Shown piece after piece: positions 44,601-53,679 of a stretch of DNA of 64,000 bases; within the stretch, counting starts at the first letter, position 1; each line of letters begins with the position of its first letter. The DNA lies in contig CAZTDD010000002.1 in NCBI GenBank assembly GCA_964612675.1, positions 1 to 64,000 on the forward strand. Reading direction: 5' to 3'. Origin of the DNA: CAZTDD01 sp964612675. Lineage in GTDB: Bacteria; Hinthialibacterota; Hinthialibacteria; Hinthialibacterales; JAKPRU01. Made by a program: the position numbers and the translations under genes. The notes below the pieces were generated by a model. The model made no database searches, had not been told where the DNA came from, and saw nothing but the letters and a program-made list of their open reading frames with translations.

Positions 44601-47600
44601 GAGAGGAGCTATGGAGCGTCCCGGACCAGGGAGGTATATCTGTTGCGATATCGCCGGACGGTCAACTTGTTGCCATCGCGGGCTCTCCACCAACCCTGAG
44701 AGACATCGACACCGGTAACATTGCCCGGAGTCTGACCGGTGGCAGCCCACAGAGCGAGTTCATTGTCTTCTCGCCGGACGGTAGCAGAATGCTGGTCTCT
44801 GCGTACTATCATTACTACGAAGAGCAACCGGACCATGTGGCCACATTATGGGATGTCGAGAACGGCCGGCCGGTGCGAACATTCGATGGATACGCCGCTA
44901 TTTTCGCGAGAGACAAACACGAAGTTGTAACGGCACTCAACGAAGGTACCGTTAAATTGTGGGATGCCGATACAGGCAACTTGATCCGTACTTACGAAGG
45001 TGCGACCGGGGCTCGCGCTCAGTCAATCGATTTCTCGCCTGCTACGGGCAAACTCGCGTTTTCTACTACAAAACCCAGACAACCGGCAACAATCATCCAT
45101 GTATATGAGTTGGACACCGGATCGAGGGTACAGCAGATTCATCCCGGAAGTACCGGCGATATGGAGACAATCTCCTTTTCACCCGATGGACGCAAAATCG
45201 CTTTGGCAGGCTATTACAGCACCGCCGAACTATGGGATGTCGCAACAGGGCAGAGATCTTTGACGTTCGGTCACGGTCCAAGTGTGATGGCCGCAGATCT
45301 TTCAACCGACGGCGATCGTTTTCTGTTGATAGACGGTAGAGCGGTGCTATTCGACACAAAAAACGGAGCGCAACTGGAACAGTACGAAGAGTATTGGGAC
45401 GCTCTAGGCGGGGCTCTCTCTCCCAACGGACGTTGGGCGCTGGTCGGAAATTGGGGGTGGGTGCCCCTTTGGGAGACCGGCACGCAGCGTTCTGTCTGGC
45501 GGAAGGAATCCGCTTCCGGTGCGGTCAAGGCTGTGGACATTTCGCAAGACAGCCGGTTGGGCCTCACAGGTGACGACAGCGGTACGGTCAAATTGTGGGA
45601 GCTCGAAACCGGAACGGTAATTCACACTCTGTATCTGCTAAGTGGGGCTATCGAGGACGTTGCGTTTTCGCCTTCCGGCGACAGGGCGATCATTGCCTGT
45701 CTCAATGAAGCAGTCCTCTGGGACCTTGGTACCGGTGAGAGACTTCGCACGCTCGCCGGCCATATCGATACCGTCACGAGTGTCGATTTTTCGTCGGACG
45801 GTCGGAGAGTTGTCACCGGCAGTTATGACCATACTGCAAAAATCTGGGATGCAGAGACCGGATCGCAAATTCAGACACTCACGGCTGATTGGCACGAGAG
45901 CTGGGATCCGGCTCGGAATTACGTGGAATCTGTTGCCTTTTTGCCCGGTGGCCAGCAGGTGTTGATGGGAACTCGATATGGTCTCCATCTGTGGAACGCA
46001 CAAAATGGAACCTTCATCCGGCACATTGGTAGTGGATTTCAGACTCAAACGATAGACGTTTCTTCGAATGGGGAGCAAGTTCTAACCTCGGGTGACGGGG
46101 TCGTTCAACTCTGGAACCTGGATTTTGTCGCACCCCCCTCAACGTCGAGTCCGACACCCACGCCCACCCCTTCATCAACCTCGTCCGGTGACGATGTCTT
46201 CCGCTTGATCGGGATTGATTTGACCAACTTTGGTCCCCGCAACGAAGACACGGATCACTTTGAAATAAGTATCATTGGAGCTGTACAAAATGATGACAAC
46301 CATTCCATCTCCAGAATCGTTGTTTCCAATCCCGATGGGACCGTCGTTGGAGATTCCGATCTAGCTGGGATGCATGTTTATGAGGATCGCATCGAGTTCA
46401 ACACCGAAAACACCAACATTGGATCGACGCCCGGACTCTATACGATTACGGTCACAGGGAGTGGTAATATTACGGAAATCTATCGTATTTTTCTATCGCA
46501 ATACGATTTTCCCCTCACACATCCCGAGATAATTAGTCCGGAACCGCTTGCGACAGTATCGACTAAACCGACTTTCTCATGGCAGCCGTATATATCCAAT
46601 GGACGGCGCGCTGTCGACCCTGAACTCACTGAAGAACACCTTGAATATTTCGCATATGTAACCAGCGGGCCACCAGCCCATACGTGGTGTTGGTCGTCGT
46701 CCGTTATACCGGAGAATTTAACTGAACCGATTTCAGTGTCATACAATTATGACGGGACTGCCGATAACCCATACGGGGTTCTTCCCGACGGGGTCTACCG
46801 ATTTAACCTCATGGCGATAGAGCAGAGCTGGCGGACCGTCGCACACGAGGGATACTATTTCAACCGAGAATCCACCACGGGCGTCGAGTTCCATGTTGCA
46901 GGGACCTCCGAGCCGACAGTCCCATTGAGGCCGACCTCTATACCCACTCCGACAAATACACCCACACGCCGTCCACCCACGTCAACACCTACGCCGACTG
47001 ATACACCGACTGCTGAACCTCTGGCAACCAATACACCTACGCCCACTTTCACACCAACACAGATGCCTACATCGACACCAACTTCGACTCCGACATGGAC
47101 CCCGACATCAACACCGACAGTACCGTCACTGAGTCAACCGAGAAATGTCAACCTGGAATTCGATCCGGTTGAGCGAATTCTCTTGGTGACATGGACCTCG
47201 AACTACTCTCCGGACGCATTTCGGATCCACCTTTTCAGAAATGGTGAATACTATCGGGAAGAGATCACCGACGGTACAGACCGCAGCACAACGTTCAAGG
47301 TGATCAGCTACGGCGAGTATCAGGCGTTCGTGCGATCCGAGTCGCAAGACGGGATCTTTACGGAATTCTCGAATTCTCAGCCGTACACTTACTCCGCCGC
47401 CGCAACGCCCACGTTCACTCCAACTCCGACTCCCACGCCGACAGTGAATGAAGGCAACCTCACATTGATTGTTATATCGCAAAGTCGATTGGAGCGTCGG
47501 TACGGTCAGGAACGTGTTGCGAAATTCATGGAAAAACTGGTGAAGTTGATTGCGCACAGCACAGTGCGCGGCGAAATTGTCGATTTGGATTTAAATCCGT

Positions 47601-50600
47601 CCCTAAGGAATTTGTTCCAGGAATGGGACGCAAGTTCCCGGAAATTGGAAAGTGCTACGTCTTCAGGACGCCGTGCGAATGTCCTGAAGGCGAACATGGT
47701 CGCCACCGGTATCAAAAACGTGGTCGGCAATCAGCGCGACCGTGTGCGAAACGAAACGGTGGAGTATCTCTTGTTGGTTGGATCGGACGAAATGGCTCCC
47801 CAGTATCGCATTCCCGATTTATCGCGTACCGAGTTTGGCGAGTCGAGATATGAAACGAGACTTCTGGATGTCACACATCCTACGGGAGCGGCGCTCGCAA
47901 CGAATCATTTATTGAGTGACGACTTTTATGCGGATGCCACACCGAAATCCTATGTTATTCTCGACCGAGAGTTTTATCTGCCGGACTTGAACATTGGACG
48001 CCTTGTTGAGACGCCCGAAGAAATGGGGGCGATTATCGATTCCTATCTTGCGTTGGACGGCAAGATCCATTTCAGCCAGGCCTTTGTCGCGGGCAGCGAT
48101 ACCTATTCCAACGGCGCAGACCGGATGAAATCGATACTCGAATCCGACCTGGGCGACGTGGAACGCTTGCCTGACGAAGGGGACGATCCGCTCGAAATTA
48201 CCGACGGCCTCAACCGAGGGAATACGATCAATGTATTCGGCCTCCACGGCGACCATTCCGCCATCTATCGAAACCGCGATCAGTCGCCGCTCAAAGCGCA
48301 GCGTGTCGAACAGCTCGTTTCGGACGAAAACATCAGAGGCTCCGTCGTGTTGAATTTGGGCAGTCACGGTGGCCTGAATGTCGATGAGGATTACAAACTG
48401 GAACGTGAGGATCTGCCTGAGGTGTTCTCCAAGAAGGGTGTGGGGGCCTATATCGGCACGACCGCCTATTCCGGAGCGAGCAACCGGAGCATTGGGTTCT
48501 CAGAGGATATCGCGTCGCGTTTCGTTCATTCGCTTGTCTCAGGGAAGGACTCGGAGACAGTCGGTTCCGCACTGCGTGAAGCGAAACGGGAATATGTAAT
48601 TAACGAGCATAACGGTGTGCGAAATTCGAACCTCTCGGATGATGAAATTCGAAATAATATTGGAGAAGATGAAAAAGTCGTTTCGGCGATGAATCTGTAT
48701 GGGTTGCCGATGTACAGGGTAACATCGAGCAACGCGGCAGCCGACCCGCATTTGGCGCTGGGGTATGGACAGAATTCAACCCCCTCTGAATCTCCAAGGA
48801 TGCAAATAGTCGCCCGTGTGGAAGAAACAAAGAATCAACCCCCTCTGAATCTCCCCCAATCTTGGGGGAGAAAACGGACTTACGCAGCTCAGTTCCACGG
48901 GAGCCAGCCCGATCCGTTCCATCTTGATCCGGACCAGCGCGATTCGGATCAGTGTGATTCGGATCAACGTGATCTGATGTCTGTTTCCCTCCCCAAGATT
49001 GACGGTGCTGCAAAAAGTCAGCGGAATGCGAGAAGTGAGGTGTCAACCCCCTCTGTATCTCCCCCAATCTTTGGGGGAGACCACGCGTCGATCGCATCGT
49101 TGTCTTCTCCAAGATTTGTTGGGAGAGATGACGAGATGTTCCTCCCCCGAAGATCGGGGGAGGTTAGGAGGGGGTTGAAATCCGTTTTCCCGACTTTTTG
49201 CGACGGCATCAAGACTGGGGAGGGTTCGGGTGGGGTTGACTCCACGATCCTCTGGGCCGAACCGAACGCGGTCGGAGAAGGACTTCTTCGCAGCCAACGC
49301 ATCGAATTGATTGACAAGCAGTTTCTCGAAAAACATGAAACCGAATCCGGGACTTTTTACGCATTTAACGGAATCACACAGGCCAATGTGAACGAGCCGC
49401 TTCAACCCCGTGCCGGATATATTACCGGGACGGAGGGATTTTTCCCCAAAGGCGCTGTTCTCGAATATGCAAAATATGATGTGATCGAAAATTTCGATCC
49501 GGTCATCGAAGGCTCACAATGGGGAGCCGGAGACGCAGAGGAAGGAACATTTACGAAGCAGGGATTCTTCCCGGCGATTCCGTTTACGGTAAATACCATC
49601 GCCGCGCAAGCGGGCCTCCCGCCGCTTCAGCGCTTTGTTTTCGTCGCGGGGCAATATAATCGACAGACCGGTCAGGAGCGGCTGTATGAGGAACTCCGCT
49701 ATAGCACGTATTACACAGCGAGCGAATCCGGCGAAACGCCGCCGACTGTCGGTGAGCCGTCGGTGATTGTTCAGGGGGATCGTGTGTTGATTACTGTTGA
49801 AGCAGCCGATGTCGACGACGATCCACTGTACCGCGTTGTTGTGTTATGGACGGACGGTAACGAGGAATGGCTGGGACTTGATTTGGAGCAATCTTCTGCG
49901 AATCCGTTGATTTGGGAAGGTGAATTAACAAAAACCACGGGGCTCGAATTCTTTGTTCAAGCAGTGGATATGCTGGGCAATGTCTCCTATGCGGATAATC
50001 GCGGCCGGTATTACCGACCGTTTGACGGTCCGGGGATCCCCACACCAACACCGGTTCCTGAGAATCTCTTTTCTCATATTGATTTTTCGGAGGCGACGGT
50101 GGAGGATGCGGGATTTGTTCATAGCCCTGCGACGGGATTTGAGGCGGCTTCAATTTCTCTCGGCGACGTTCCGCCCGGGCCGGGAACGGACGGCTGGGGC
50201 CTGATGCTGGAGGCGGAGCCGGGGCAGGGGACACTCGCAATCTCAACGGTTCCGGTTCCCGTAGGTGAAGGGGCGGTGATGTTATCAGTCAACGTTCGCG
50301 CGGAAGGCGAAGGGTGTTCCGCTGCGCTTGCCGCACTGAATTCGCCGATTGACGGACAACTGGGATATTCGAATGCAAGCGGTACGGACGTGCCGGTAGG
50401 TGAGTGGGGCAAATTCCTGCTTATTTACGATCCTCCTGCGGATGCGCTGCAGCCGGGTGTTCAGGTCGCTCTGCCTGACTCTGCAGCAGGACCGGTGAAG
50501 GTATATTTTGATAACTTAATAATCACGGAATTACCTGAATTGGAGGCGGGAGACGTCCGCCTAGATGTTGACGGCTCATTCGACGGTGATGTCTCCGGTA

Positions 50601-51016
50601 TCCTGAAAAACGTAAATCAAGACACGGGCGTACCTCTCATCTTTCCGGACGCGTCGGGAGGAAACAGCGTGTTGTTAACGTTGGTTCCGGCGCACGATGC
50701 GGCAAATATCGGGGTTTTCGCAAGCGAATTACAGGGCGGTTTTCCGCACTTGCTGCAGGTTTCCGTAGATGCCCGACTCTTTTCCGGCTCGGGGGGCGTT
50801 ACGGCGCTGGTAATGACCAACGGTGTCGGTAATGTCGGAGTTTTCGTAAACAATGCAGCGTTGAGCGAATTACAGACAATTACACTGGGGGGAGAATTTC
50901 TTTCTGAAAATCCCGCATTTCCGGTTCTTTGCGTGGTCCAAAATGGAGGTCCCGGTGTTGAATCCGCAGTAATGGTCGATAATTTGAAACTGCGAGAAAT
51001 AACCGGTGGTTTGTAA
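41663..51016 (+). CDS. Giant secreted protein: 28 WD40-like repeats, gingipain-like domain, in-frame repeat insertion, 3117 aa
   Basis: ATG with AGGGGAT upstream; signal peptide ALWVITLVTPFGPACG. Residues about 46-646 hold 14 WD40-type blades (FSPDGRxVxT...WDxETG); a DUF1349-like sandwich spans about 676-866. A second set of 14 blades, about 903-1489, looks like a copy of the first, since both open with SPDG(Q/R)YVATC and a VWD(V/T)ETG(E/Q)P motif. Then beta-sandwich domains, a Pro-Thr linker (1751-1821), Fn3, and a C25/gingipain-like domain (about 1931-2356) with His2235 in NLGSHGGLN. The cysteine expected after the next strand is replaced (YIGTTAYSGAS), so it may be inactive. Residues about 2370-2526 are encoded by an R1 repeat cluster. 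The C-terminus is the module shared with the two giants near 21-24 kb. Confidence 0.8.
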   Translation: MSRHPYLFAFSALWVITLVTPFGPACGWIPDPVEFPLRGDQGEIALGYGMIEWTDSIAYSPDGQYVATCGSLGTFVWDVETGEPVRWFEKQNPCNYPHAVRFFPDGKRIAVAEDNGWYVADLETESRIRPDYGGPPQHAVSIDVSPDGRWLVTGRGVGEEGSAHPVDLWDLQTQELVRSFEGHDGDARSVEFSPDGRFVVTATGLSPHGAEPPAKLWNVQTGELVHTFDGHPNRVTDAVFSPDGDRVVTVGEDGTVKFWNTEAGSVIQTIELTRINGGNMDGLYFAEFSPDGRLLALGYDQVGIWDIENRTWLFEIDSLTARHAYNVAFSPDGTRMLAGRIDGAVELWDSKGEERIHSFPHTMGATSAEFSPDGDSVVVVSNETVLWDLTTGKIKRTYGELRQAYTAAYSKDGQFLFTGAGDSANVRGAIAKWDIETGESLWNVVTHSNRVNAVAISSNGELGLSGSEDGTAKVWNLETGSVIHTLSPHPGPVKDVALSPDGTKALTATYGQAILWDTGNGNRVKTYDHGLGWVVAIDFSPDGRQLATGSEDGKIKVWNTETGDQIREFQVYANSFFDGLKALEFSPAEDTILAGLGVVAGLFDLETGTLLRDWQMAATVVDFAPDGEHFLGAGGGGDGYVLIHDLEGGSQQPTDPQEPSDPGSPDPAGPGEPLGPVGVFENHRDIGTVAARGSTDYDENTGEYRVRGSGWDIWGQSDGFHYVYSQVTGDFTLRAKVRIENEGSTTEWAKAGLMVRQSLMSNAAHCNVNVRPDRLIQMQWRDYDGNETQSTWSMFSSPPEVSEVELVRQNDTIVAYYIDENSGQRTLYYAKEIHFNDPVYVGLVVTSHQDGDYSVGYFRDVQLETADGPEATPTPTPTPSSPQQKPTPLQLPLTGEWGQKIFGFGVLEHGKCLAYSPDGRYVATCAGNMGAFVWDTETGQPLRWFQVRGQRANSATFTPDGRRVVVVFGSRLSMWSVETGEELWSVPDQGGISVAISPDGQLVAIAGSPPTLRDIDTGNIARSLTGGSPQSEFIVFSPDGSRMLVSAYYHYYEEQPDHVATLWDVENGRPVRTFDGYAAIFARDKHEVVTALNEGTVKLWDADTGNLIRTYEGATGARAQSIDFSPATGKLAFSTTKPRQPATIIHVYELDTGSRVQQIHPGSTGDMETISFSPDGRKIALAGYYSTAELWDVATGQRSLTFGHGPSVMAADLSTDGDRFLLIDGRAVLFDTKNGAQLEQYEEYWDALGGALSPNGRWALVGNWGWVPLWETGTQRSVWRKESASGAVKAVDISQDSRLGLTGDDSGTVKLWELETGTVIHTLYLLSGAIEDVAFSPSGDRAIIACLNEAVLWDLGTGERLRTLAGHIDTVTSVDFSSDGRRVVTGSYDHTAKIWDAETGSQIQTLTADWHESWDPARNYVESVAFLPGGQQVLMGTRYGLHLWNAQNGTFIRHIGSGFQTQTIDVSSNGEQVLTSGDGVVQLWNLDFVAPPSTSSPTPTPTPSSTSSGDDVFRLIGIDLTNFGPRNEDTDHFEISIIGAVQNDDNHSISRIVVSNPDGTVVGDSDLAGMHVYEDRIEFNTENTNIGSTPGLYTITVTGSGNITEIYRIFLSQYDFPLTHPEIISPEPLATVSTKPTFSWQPYISNGRRAVDPELTEEHLEYFAYVTSGPPAHTWCWSSSVIPENLTEPISVSYNYDGTADNPYGVLPDGVYRFNLMAIEQSWRTVAHEGYYFNRESTTGVEFHVAGTSEPTVPLRPTSIPTPTNTPTRRPPTSTPTPTDTPTAEPLATNTPTPTFTPTQMPTSTPTSTPTWTPTSTPTVPSLSQPRNVNLEFDPVERILLVTWTSNYSPDAFRIHLFRNGEYYREEITDGTDRSTTFKVISYGEYQAFVRSESQDGIFTEFSNSQPYTYSAAATPTFTPTPTPTPTVNEGNLTLIVISQSRLERRYGQERVAKFMEKLVKLIAHSTVRGEIVDLDLNPSLRNLFQEWDASSRKLESATSSGRRANVLKANMVATGIKNVVGNQRDRVRNETVEYLLLVGSDEMAPQYRIPDLSRTEFGESRYETRLLDVTHPTGAALATNHLLSDDFYADATPKSYVILDREFYLPDLNIGRLVETPEEMGAIIDSYLALDGKIHFSQAFVAGSDTYSNGADRMKSILESDLGDVERLPDEGDDPLEITDGLNRGNTINVFGLHGDHSAIYRNRDQSPLKAQRVEQLVSDENIRGSVVLNLGSHGGLNVDEDYKLEREDLPEVFSKKGVGAYIGTTAYSGASNRSIGFSEDIASRFVHSLVSGKDSETVGSALREAKREYVINEHNGVRNSNLSDDEIRNNIGEDEKVVSAMNLYGLPMYRVTSSNAAADPHLALGYGQNSTPSESPRMQIVARVEETKNQPPLNLPQSWGRKRTYAAQFHGSQPDPFHLDPDQRDSDQCDSDQRDLMSVSLPKIDGAAKSQRNARSEVSTPSVSPPIFGGDHASIASLSSPRFVGRDDEMFLPRRSGEVRRGLKSVFPTFCDGIKTGEGSGGVDSTILWAEPNAVGEGLLRSQRIELIDKQFLEKHETESGTFYAFNGITQANVNEPLQPRAGYITGTEGFFPKGAVLEYAKYDVIENFDPVIEGSQWGAGDAEEGTFTKQGFFPAIPFTVNTIAAQAGLPPLQRFVFVAGQYNRQTGQERLYEELRYSTYYTASESGETPPTVGEPSVIVQGDRVLITVEAADVDDDPLYRVVVLWTDGNEEWLGLDLEQSSANPLIWEGELTKTTGLEFFVQAVDMLGNVSYADNRGRYYRPFDGPGIPTPTPVPENLFSHIDFSEATVEDAGFVHSPATGFEAASISLGDVPPGPGTDGWGLMLEAEPGQGTLAISTVPVPVGEGAVMLSVNVRAEGEGCSAALAALNSPIDGQLGYSNASGTDVPVGEWGKFLLIYDPPADALQPGVQVALPDSAAGPVKVYFDNLIITELPELEAGDVRLDVDGSFDGDVSGILKNVNQDTGVPLIFPDASGGNSVLLTLVPAHDAANIGVFASELQGGFPHLLQVSVDARLFSGSGGVTALVMTNGVGNVGVFVNNAALSELQTITLGGEFLSENPAFPVLCVVQNGGPGVESAVMVDNLKLREITGGL
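48772..49241. repeat. R1 repeat cluster, about 470 bp, inside and in frame with the 3117-aa gene
   Basis: Starts TTCAACCCCCTCTGAATCTC and includes TCTCCCCCAATCTTGGGGGAGA, a tandem GATTCGGATCA-type stretch (48930-48985), GCTGCAAAAAGTCAG, a second TCTCCCCCAATC...GGGGGAGA hairpin, and CCTCCCCCGAAGATCGGGGG. It ends GGGGAGGGTTCGGGTGGGG. The same modules occur between genes at 3.8, 36.8 and 38.7 kb. Here the reading frame stays open throughout, giving a low-complexity Pro/Ser/Asp/Arg-rich segment unlike the flanking protein. Confidence 0.85.
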
Positions 51017-51024
51017 GTGGGAAT

Positions 51025-51711
51025 TTAGAGTGTTGTGAGAACGGTTTGACCGTCGATGACGTTTTTCCGTAGCGTTGTTTTGAACGCATAGTGCCCAAAA
51101 ATCGATTCGACGGGACGGATCGAGCCGTTGTTTTGGTAGGAGTGTAAAAACTCGATCATGGCCCGCTCATGGCGGACGTGAAACCGCGCCAGCCAGGCTG
51201 TCACGGCTTTCTGGAACCAACCGGGGAAGTCCTTCAGATCCCAGAAGTCGACGATATAAAGACAACCGTCATCCCGTAGATTCGCTATAGCCGTTTCAAG
51301 CGCTTCTTGCCAGGCCGGAATCATCGAAAGTGAATACGAAAAAAGAACTCCATCGAACGGTGTATCCAAATGAAAGGTATATTGGTAGTCAACATCTTCC
51401 GCAAGGCATTGCTGGAGTTCTATTCGATTTTGAAGACCGGCACGCTGGATTTTCGATCGCGCCGTGCGCAGCATCTGCTCGGAGGCATCGATTCCATACA
51501 ACCGCAGTTCGGGATTTCGGTGTGCCAGCTGAATTAAGTTTCGGGCCGTCCCGCATCCCATTTCCAGGATTCGTGTGTTCTCGCTTTCGTTTATCTCGCG
51601 AAGGATCATATCGCGTCCGAAGAGATAATAACGCCGGGTCAGATCGTAGATGTACCGCTGATAGCGATACATCCGATCCATCTTTCGTTCTTGTTCGGTG
51701 GGGCATCCCAT
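51025..51711 (-). CDS. btaB: Diacylglyceryl-homoserine N-methyltransferase, betaine lipid synthesis, 228 aa
   Basis: A class I SAM methyltransferase with the BtaB-type start MDRMYRYQRYIYDLTRRYY and GRD. Motif I is ILEMGCGTARNLIQLA, followed by LYGIDASEQMLRTA and YIVDFWDLKDFP. BtaB methylates the amino group of diacylglyceryl-homoserine three times to make the betaine lipid DGTS. The assignment is strengthened by btaA, whose stop lies 29 bases upstream of this start on the same strand. It is cytosolic and acts at the membrane surface. A GGAG lies about 11 bases before the ATG. The gene ends 8 bases from the convergent 3117-aa gene. Confidence 0.88.
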   Translation of the reverse strand: MGCPTEQERKMDRMYRYQRYIYDLTRRYYLFGRDMILREINESENTRILEMGCGTARNLIQLAHRNPELRLYGIDASEQMLRTARSKIQRAGLQNRIELQQCLAEDVDYQYTFHLDTPFDGVLFSYSLSMIPAWQEALETAIANLRDDGCLYIVDFWDLKDFPGWFQKAVTAWLARFHVRHERAMIEFLHSYQNNGSIRPVESIFGHYAFKTTLRKNVIDGQTVLTTL

Positions 51712-51740
51712 TCGATTGTTCGCTCCAGCCGTGAGGGACC

Positions 51741-52964
51741 CTAGGTTATCATTCGGTAGAGATGGAATCCGCCGTAGACTGCAGAACGATCATTTTCGAA
51801 AAGTTTCTGAGACTGTTCGCGTTCATACACGAATTGGCTGCGTAGATCCGCTGGAAGAGAATCCTCCACAGGAGACCGGCTTGAAACGGTGCGGAAAATA
51901 ATCCGGCTGCCGGGAGCGCCTGTGCGTGCGATTTCCGTCCAAAGCTCGGCAATATCGTTGGCATCCATCCAATCCTGAGAATCGAGGAGCACGAACCGAT
52001 TGAGACTGTTTGCGGGGCGTCCTTTCAGAAATTCGGTGGTAGAGATCAAGTGAAGATGTACGTTGGCGAGTTCTTCTCTGATTGTTTTGTAGTGCGCTCG
52101 TTTCAGATAATCGGGCAGTGCGGCCTGGTTTTCGCAATCGTACTGCCGGCAGAATGCCTGCCAGGCAAAATAGTTTTCTTCAATCGGGAACTGGCAAGCG
52201 AGTCGTTTTACTCTTTCCTTGTAAATAGAATTCAAGCACCCATTCGCTTCTTTCTTCAGTTCCCGGAATTGCTGTGGCGGAATCCCAAGACCGTAAAACA
52301 GGAAGGGAAGGCGCCCCAAAAACCGTATGATCCAGCGATCGAAAAACGGTGAATATCGCGACTCAAACAACTCCTCTCGTTCATTGCTTTCCATTCGATC
52401 CAAGAGGTATTTCGGGTCTGCTCCCAGGCAGCGCGCGAGAATATTCACAAAGCGAATGAAATAACCGAGCAGTCCATAATTGTAGAGATTCTTGGCGAAG
52501 TAGTGGAGGCGCGGTCCCCAAAAGAGGACTTCATTTTCCCAGTATCGTTGTGTTTGCTCATCCAGGCGAGGTTGAATGTACTGGTAGTAGTTTTTGATAT
52601 TGGTTTCCTTATTGGCATATCCAAAGAAGTTGAGAAAAGACTCATAGGTCGGTAGATGCTCCAACGCGGCCAATTTGAGTTTTGCAAAATGGACGTGATG
52701 CCGATTGAGGTCGACAGCATGGATTGTCCGCGGACCGGCCACGAGATAGTTGAGGATGTTGCAGCCGCCCGAGGAGATTGTCAACACAGTGCTGTCAGAA
52801 TCGATGTTGAGTGCCTGGAGATCGACTCGCGGGTCTTCCCAGATTTGATTATACACAAATCCATTAAAACAGTGGCTGAATAGGCGCTCCCAGATACCTT
52901 GGACGGACGCCAGTGGGTGTTGTTCGACAGCTTCCTTGATCATTGCGGCGGATTCGATGGTCAT
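51741..52964 (-). CDS. btaA: SAM:diacylglycerol 3-amino-3-carboxypropyltransferase (DUF3419), betaine lipid synthesis, 407 aa
   Basis: I chose the ATG at 52964 with AAAGG eight bases upstream, over a TTG two codons earlier. The BtaA pattern is clear: FVYNQIWEDPRVDLQAL, VLTISSGGCNILNYL (SAM site), IHAVDLNRHHVHFAKLKLAAL, and the C-terminal NRFVLLDSQDWMDANDIAELW with GSRIIFRTVSS. BtaA moves the aminocarboxypropyl group of SAM to diacylglycerol; BtaB then methylates it to DGTS. DGTS usually replaces phospholipids when phosphate is scarce, so control by phosphate starvation is plausible. I could not find a clear Pho box in the DNA upstream. Confidence 0.93.
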   Translation of the reverse strand: MTIESAAMIKEAVEQHPLASVQGIWERLFSHCFNGFVYNQIWEDPRVDLQALNIDSDSTVLTISSGGCNILNYLVAGPRTIHAVDLNRHHVHFAKLKLAALEHLPTYESFLNFFGYANKETNIKNYYQYIQPRLDEQTQRYWENEVLFWGPRLHYFAKNLYNYGLLGYFIRFVNILARCLGADPKYLLDRMESNEREELFESRYSPFFDRWIIRFLGRLPFLFYGLGIPPQQFRELKKEANGCLNSIYKERVKRLACQFPIEENYFAWQAFCRQYDCENQAALPDYLKRAHYKTIREELANVHLHLISTTEFLKGRPANSLNRFVLLDSQDWMDANDIAELWTEIARTGAPGSRIIFRTVSSRSPVEDSLPADLRSQFVYEREQSQKLFENDRSAVYGGFHLYRMIT

Positions 52965-53164
52965 GGACAAGACCTTTCTTTTTGTGTTCTATGTTCACAA
53001 ATCATGAATATAGATTAAGCAGAATCAATGTTATTTATGTCTGTGTCTTTGGTTAGTGATTTATTAGTTTTCGATTTCAGAGGAGGAAGGTGGGTTACAC
53101 TTCGCAGCGAAGGATGGGAAGCCGATGAAAAACCGAAGTCGATAAACAGAGGGGGGGAACGCGT

Positions 53165-53222
53165 ATGAAGGACGAAGCCACGAACGAGACACGAAAGCAC
53201 GAAAGGAGACAAGAAAGACAAA
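53165..53222. repeat. CACGAA-rich intergenic repeat (family R4), copy 4
   Basis: GAAGGACGAAGCCACGAACG, GACACGAAAGCACGAAAGG and a purine-rich tail. It is followed within 200 bases by R2 sequence, as at 24 and 34 kb. Confidence 0.6.
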
Positions 53223-53383
53223 CGGCCGCCTGTCCCTTCGTCGCCCCGCTTGTCTCCGAACGGACGAATTCGAGCAATCGGGGGCACTCCTGAGTGGTCA
53301 CCTGTACTGTGAACAGTCCCTTTTTCTTTTCCAAATCACCAGCACCTCTCGTCCAGGACTCCTAAGAAAACGCCTGCGAATCG

Positions 53384-53531
53384 TCATTCCGACGAGCGAA
53401 GCCACGTGGGAATCTCGCCGTTGAATCGGACAAAACGAGATGGCCACGCTTCGCTCGCCACGACGGCAACGGGGACCGCGGTTTCTTCCTCAAATCACCG
53501 GCCTTCCCGGCCCGGGGCTCGCGATGACGGA
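53384..53531 (-). repeat. R2 repeat: hairpin arms plus conserved flank
   Basis: The left part is a hairpin like that at 34714-34793: CGTCATTCCGACGAGCGAAG...AATCTCG pairs with CGAGATGGCCACGCTTCGCTCG. It continues into the reverse complement of the 24-kb flank (GGGGACCGCGGTTTCTTCC, CTCAAATCACCGGC, CGGGGCTCGCGATGACGG). Confidence 0.75.
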
Positions 53532-53679
53532 AGAATGAGCGGCCTCGACCTCTCACGGTCTCTTTCTCGAACAACCTGTTCGGCCTCTATGCCAGTCGTG
53601 ATGACGTGGACCCATCGGATAACCTCTGAGGGGGCGTGAAAGATGGAAATTGCGAATTCCGTCGTAAATTGACCCCGCT

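Noticed and set aside
48600..49405. Minus-strand frames containing SPDLRGR, PQRLGEIQRG and SPPKIGGD strings
   Set aside because: Translations of R1 repeats; the same strings come from the copies at 3.8, 36.8 and 38.6 kb, so they are not genes.
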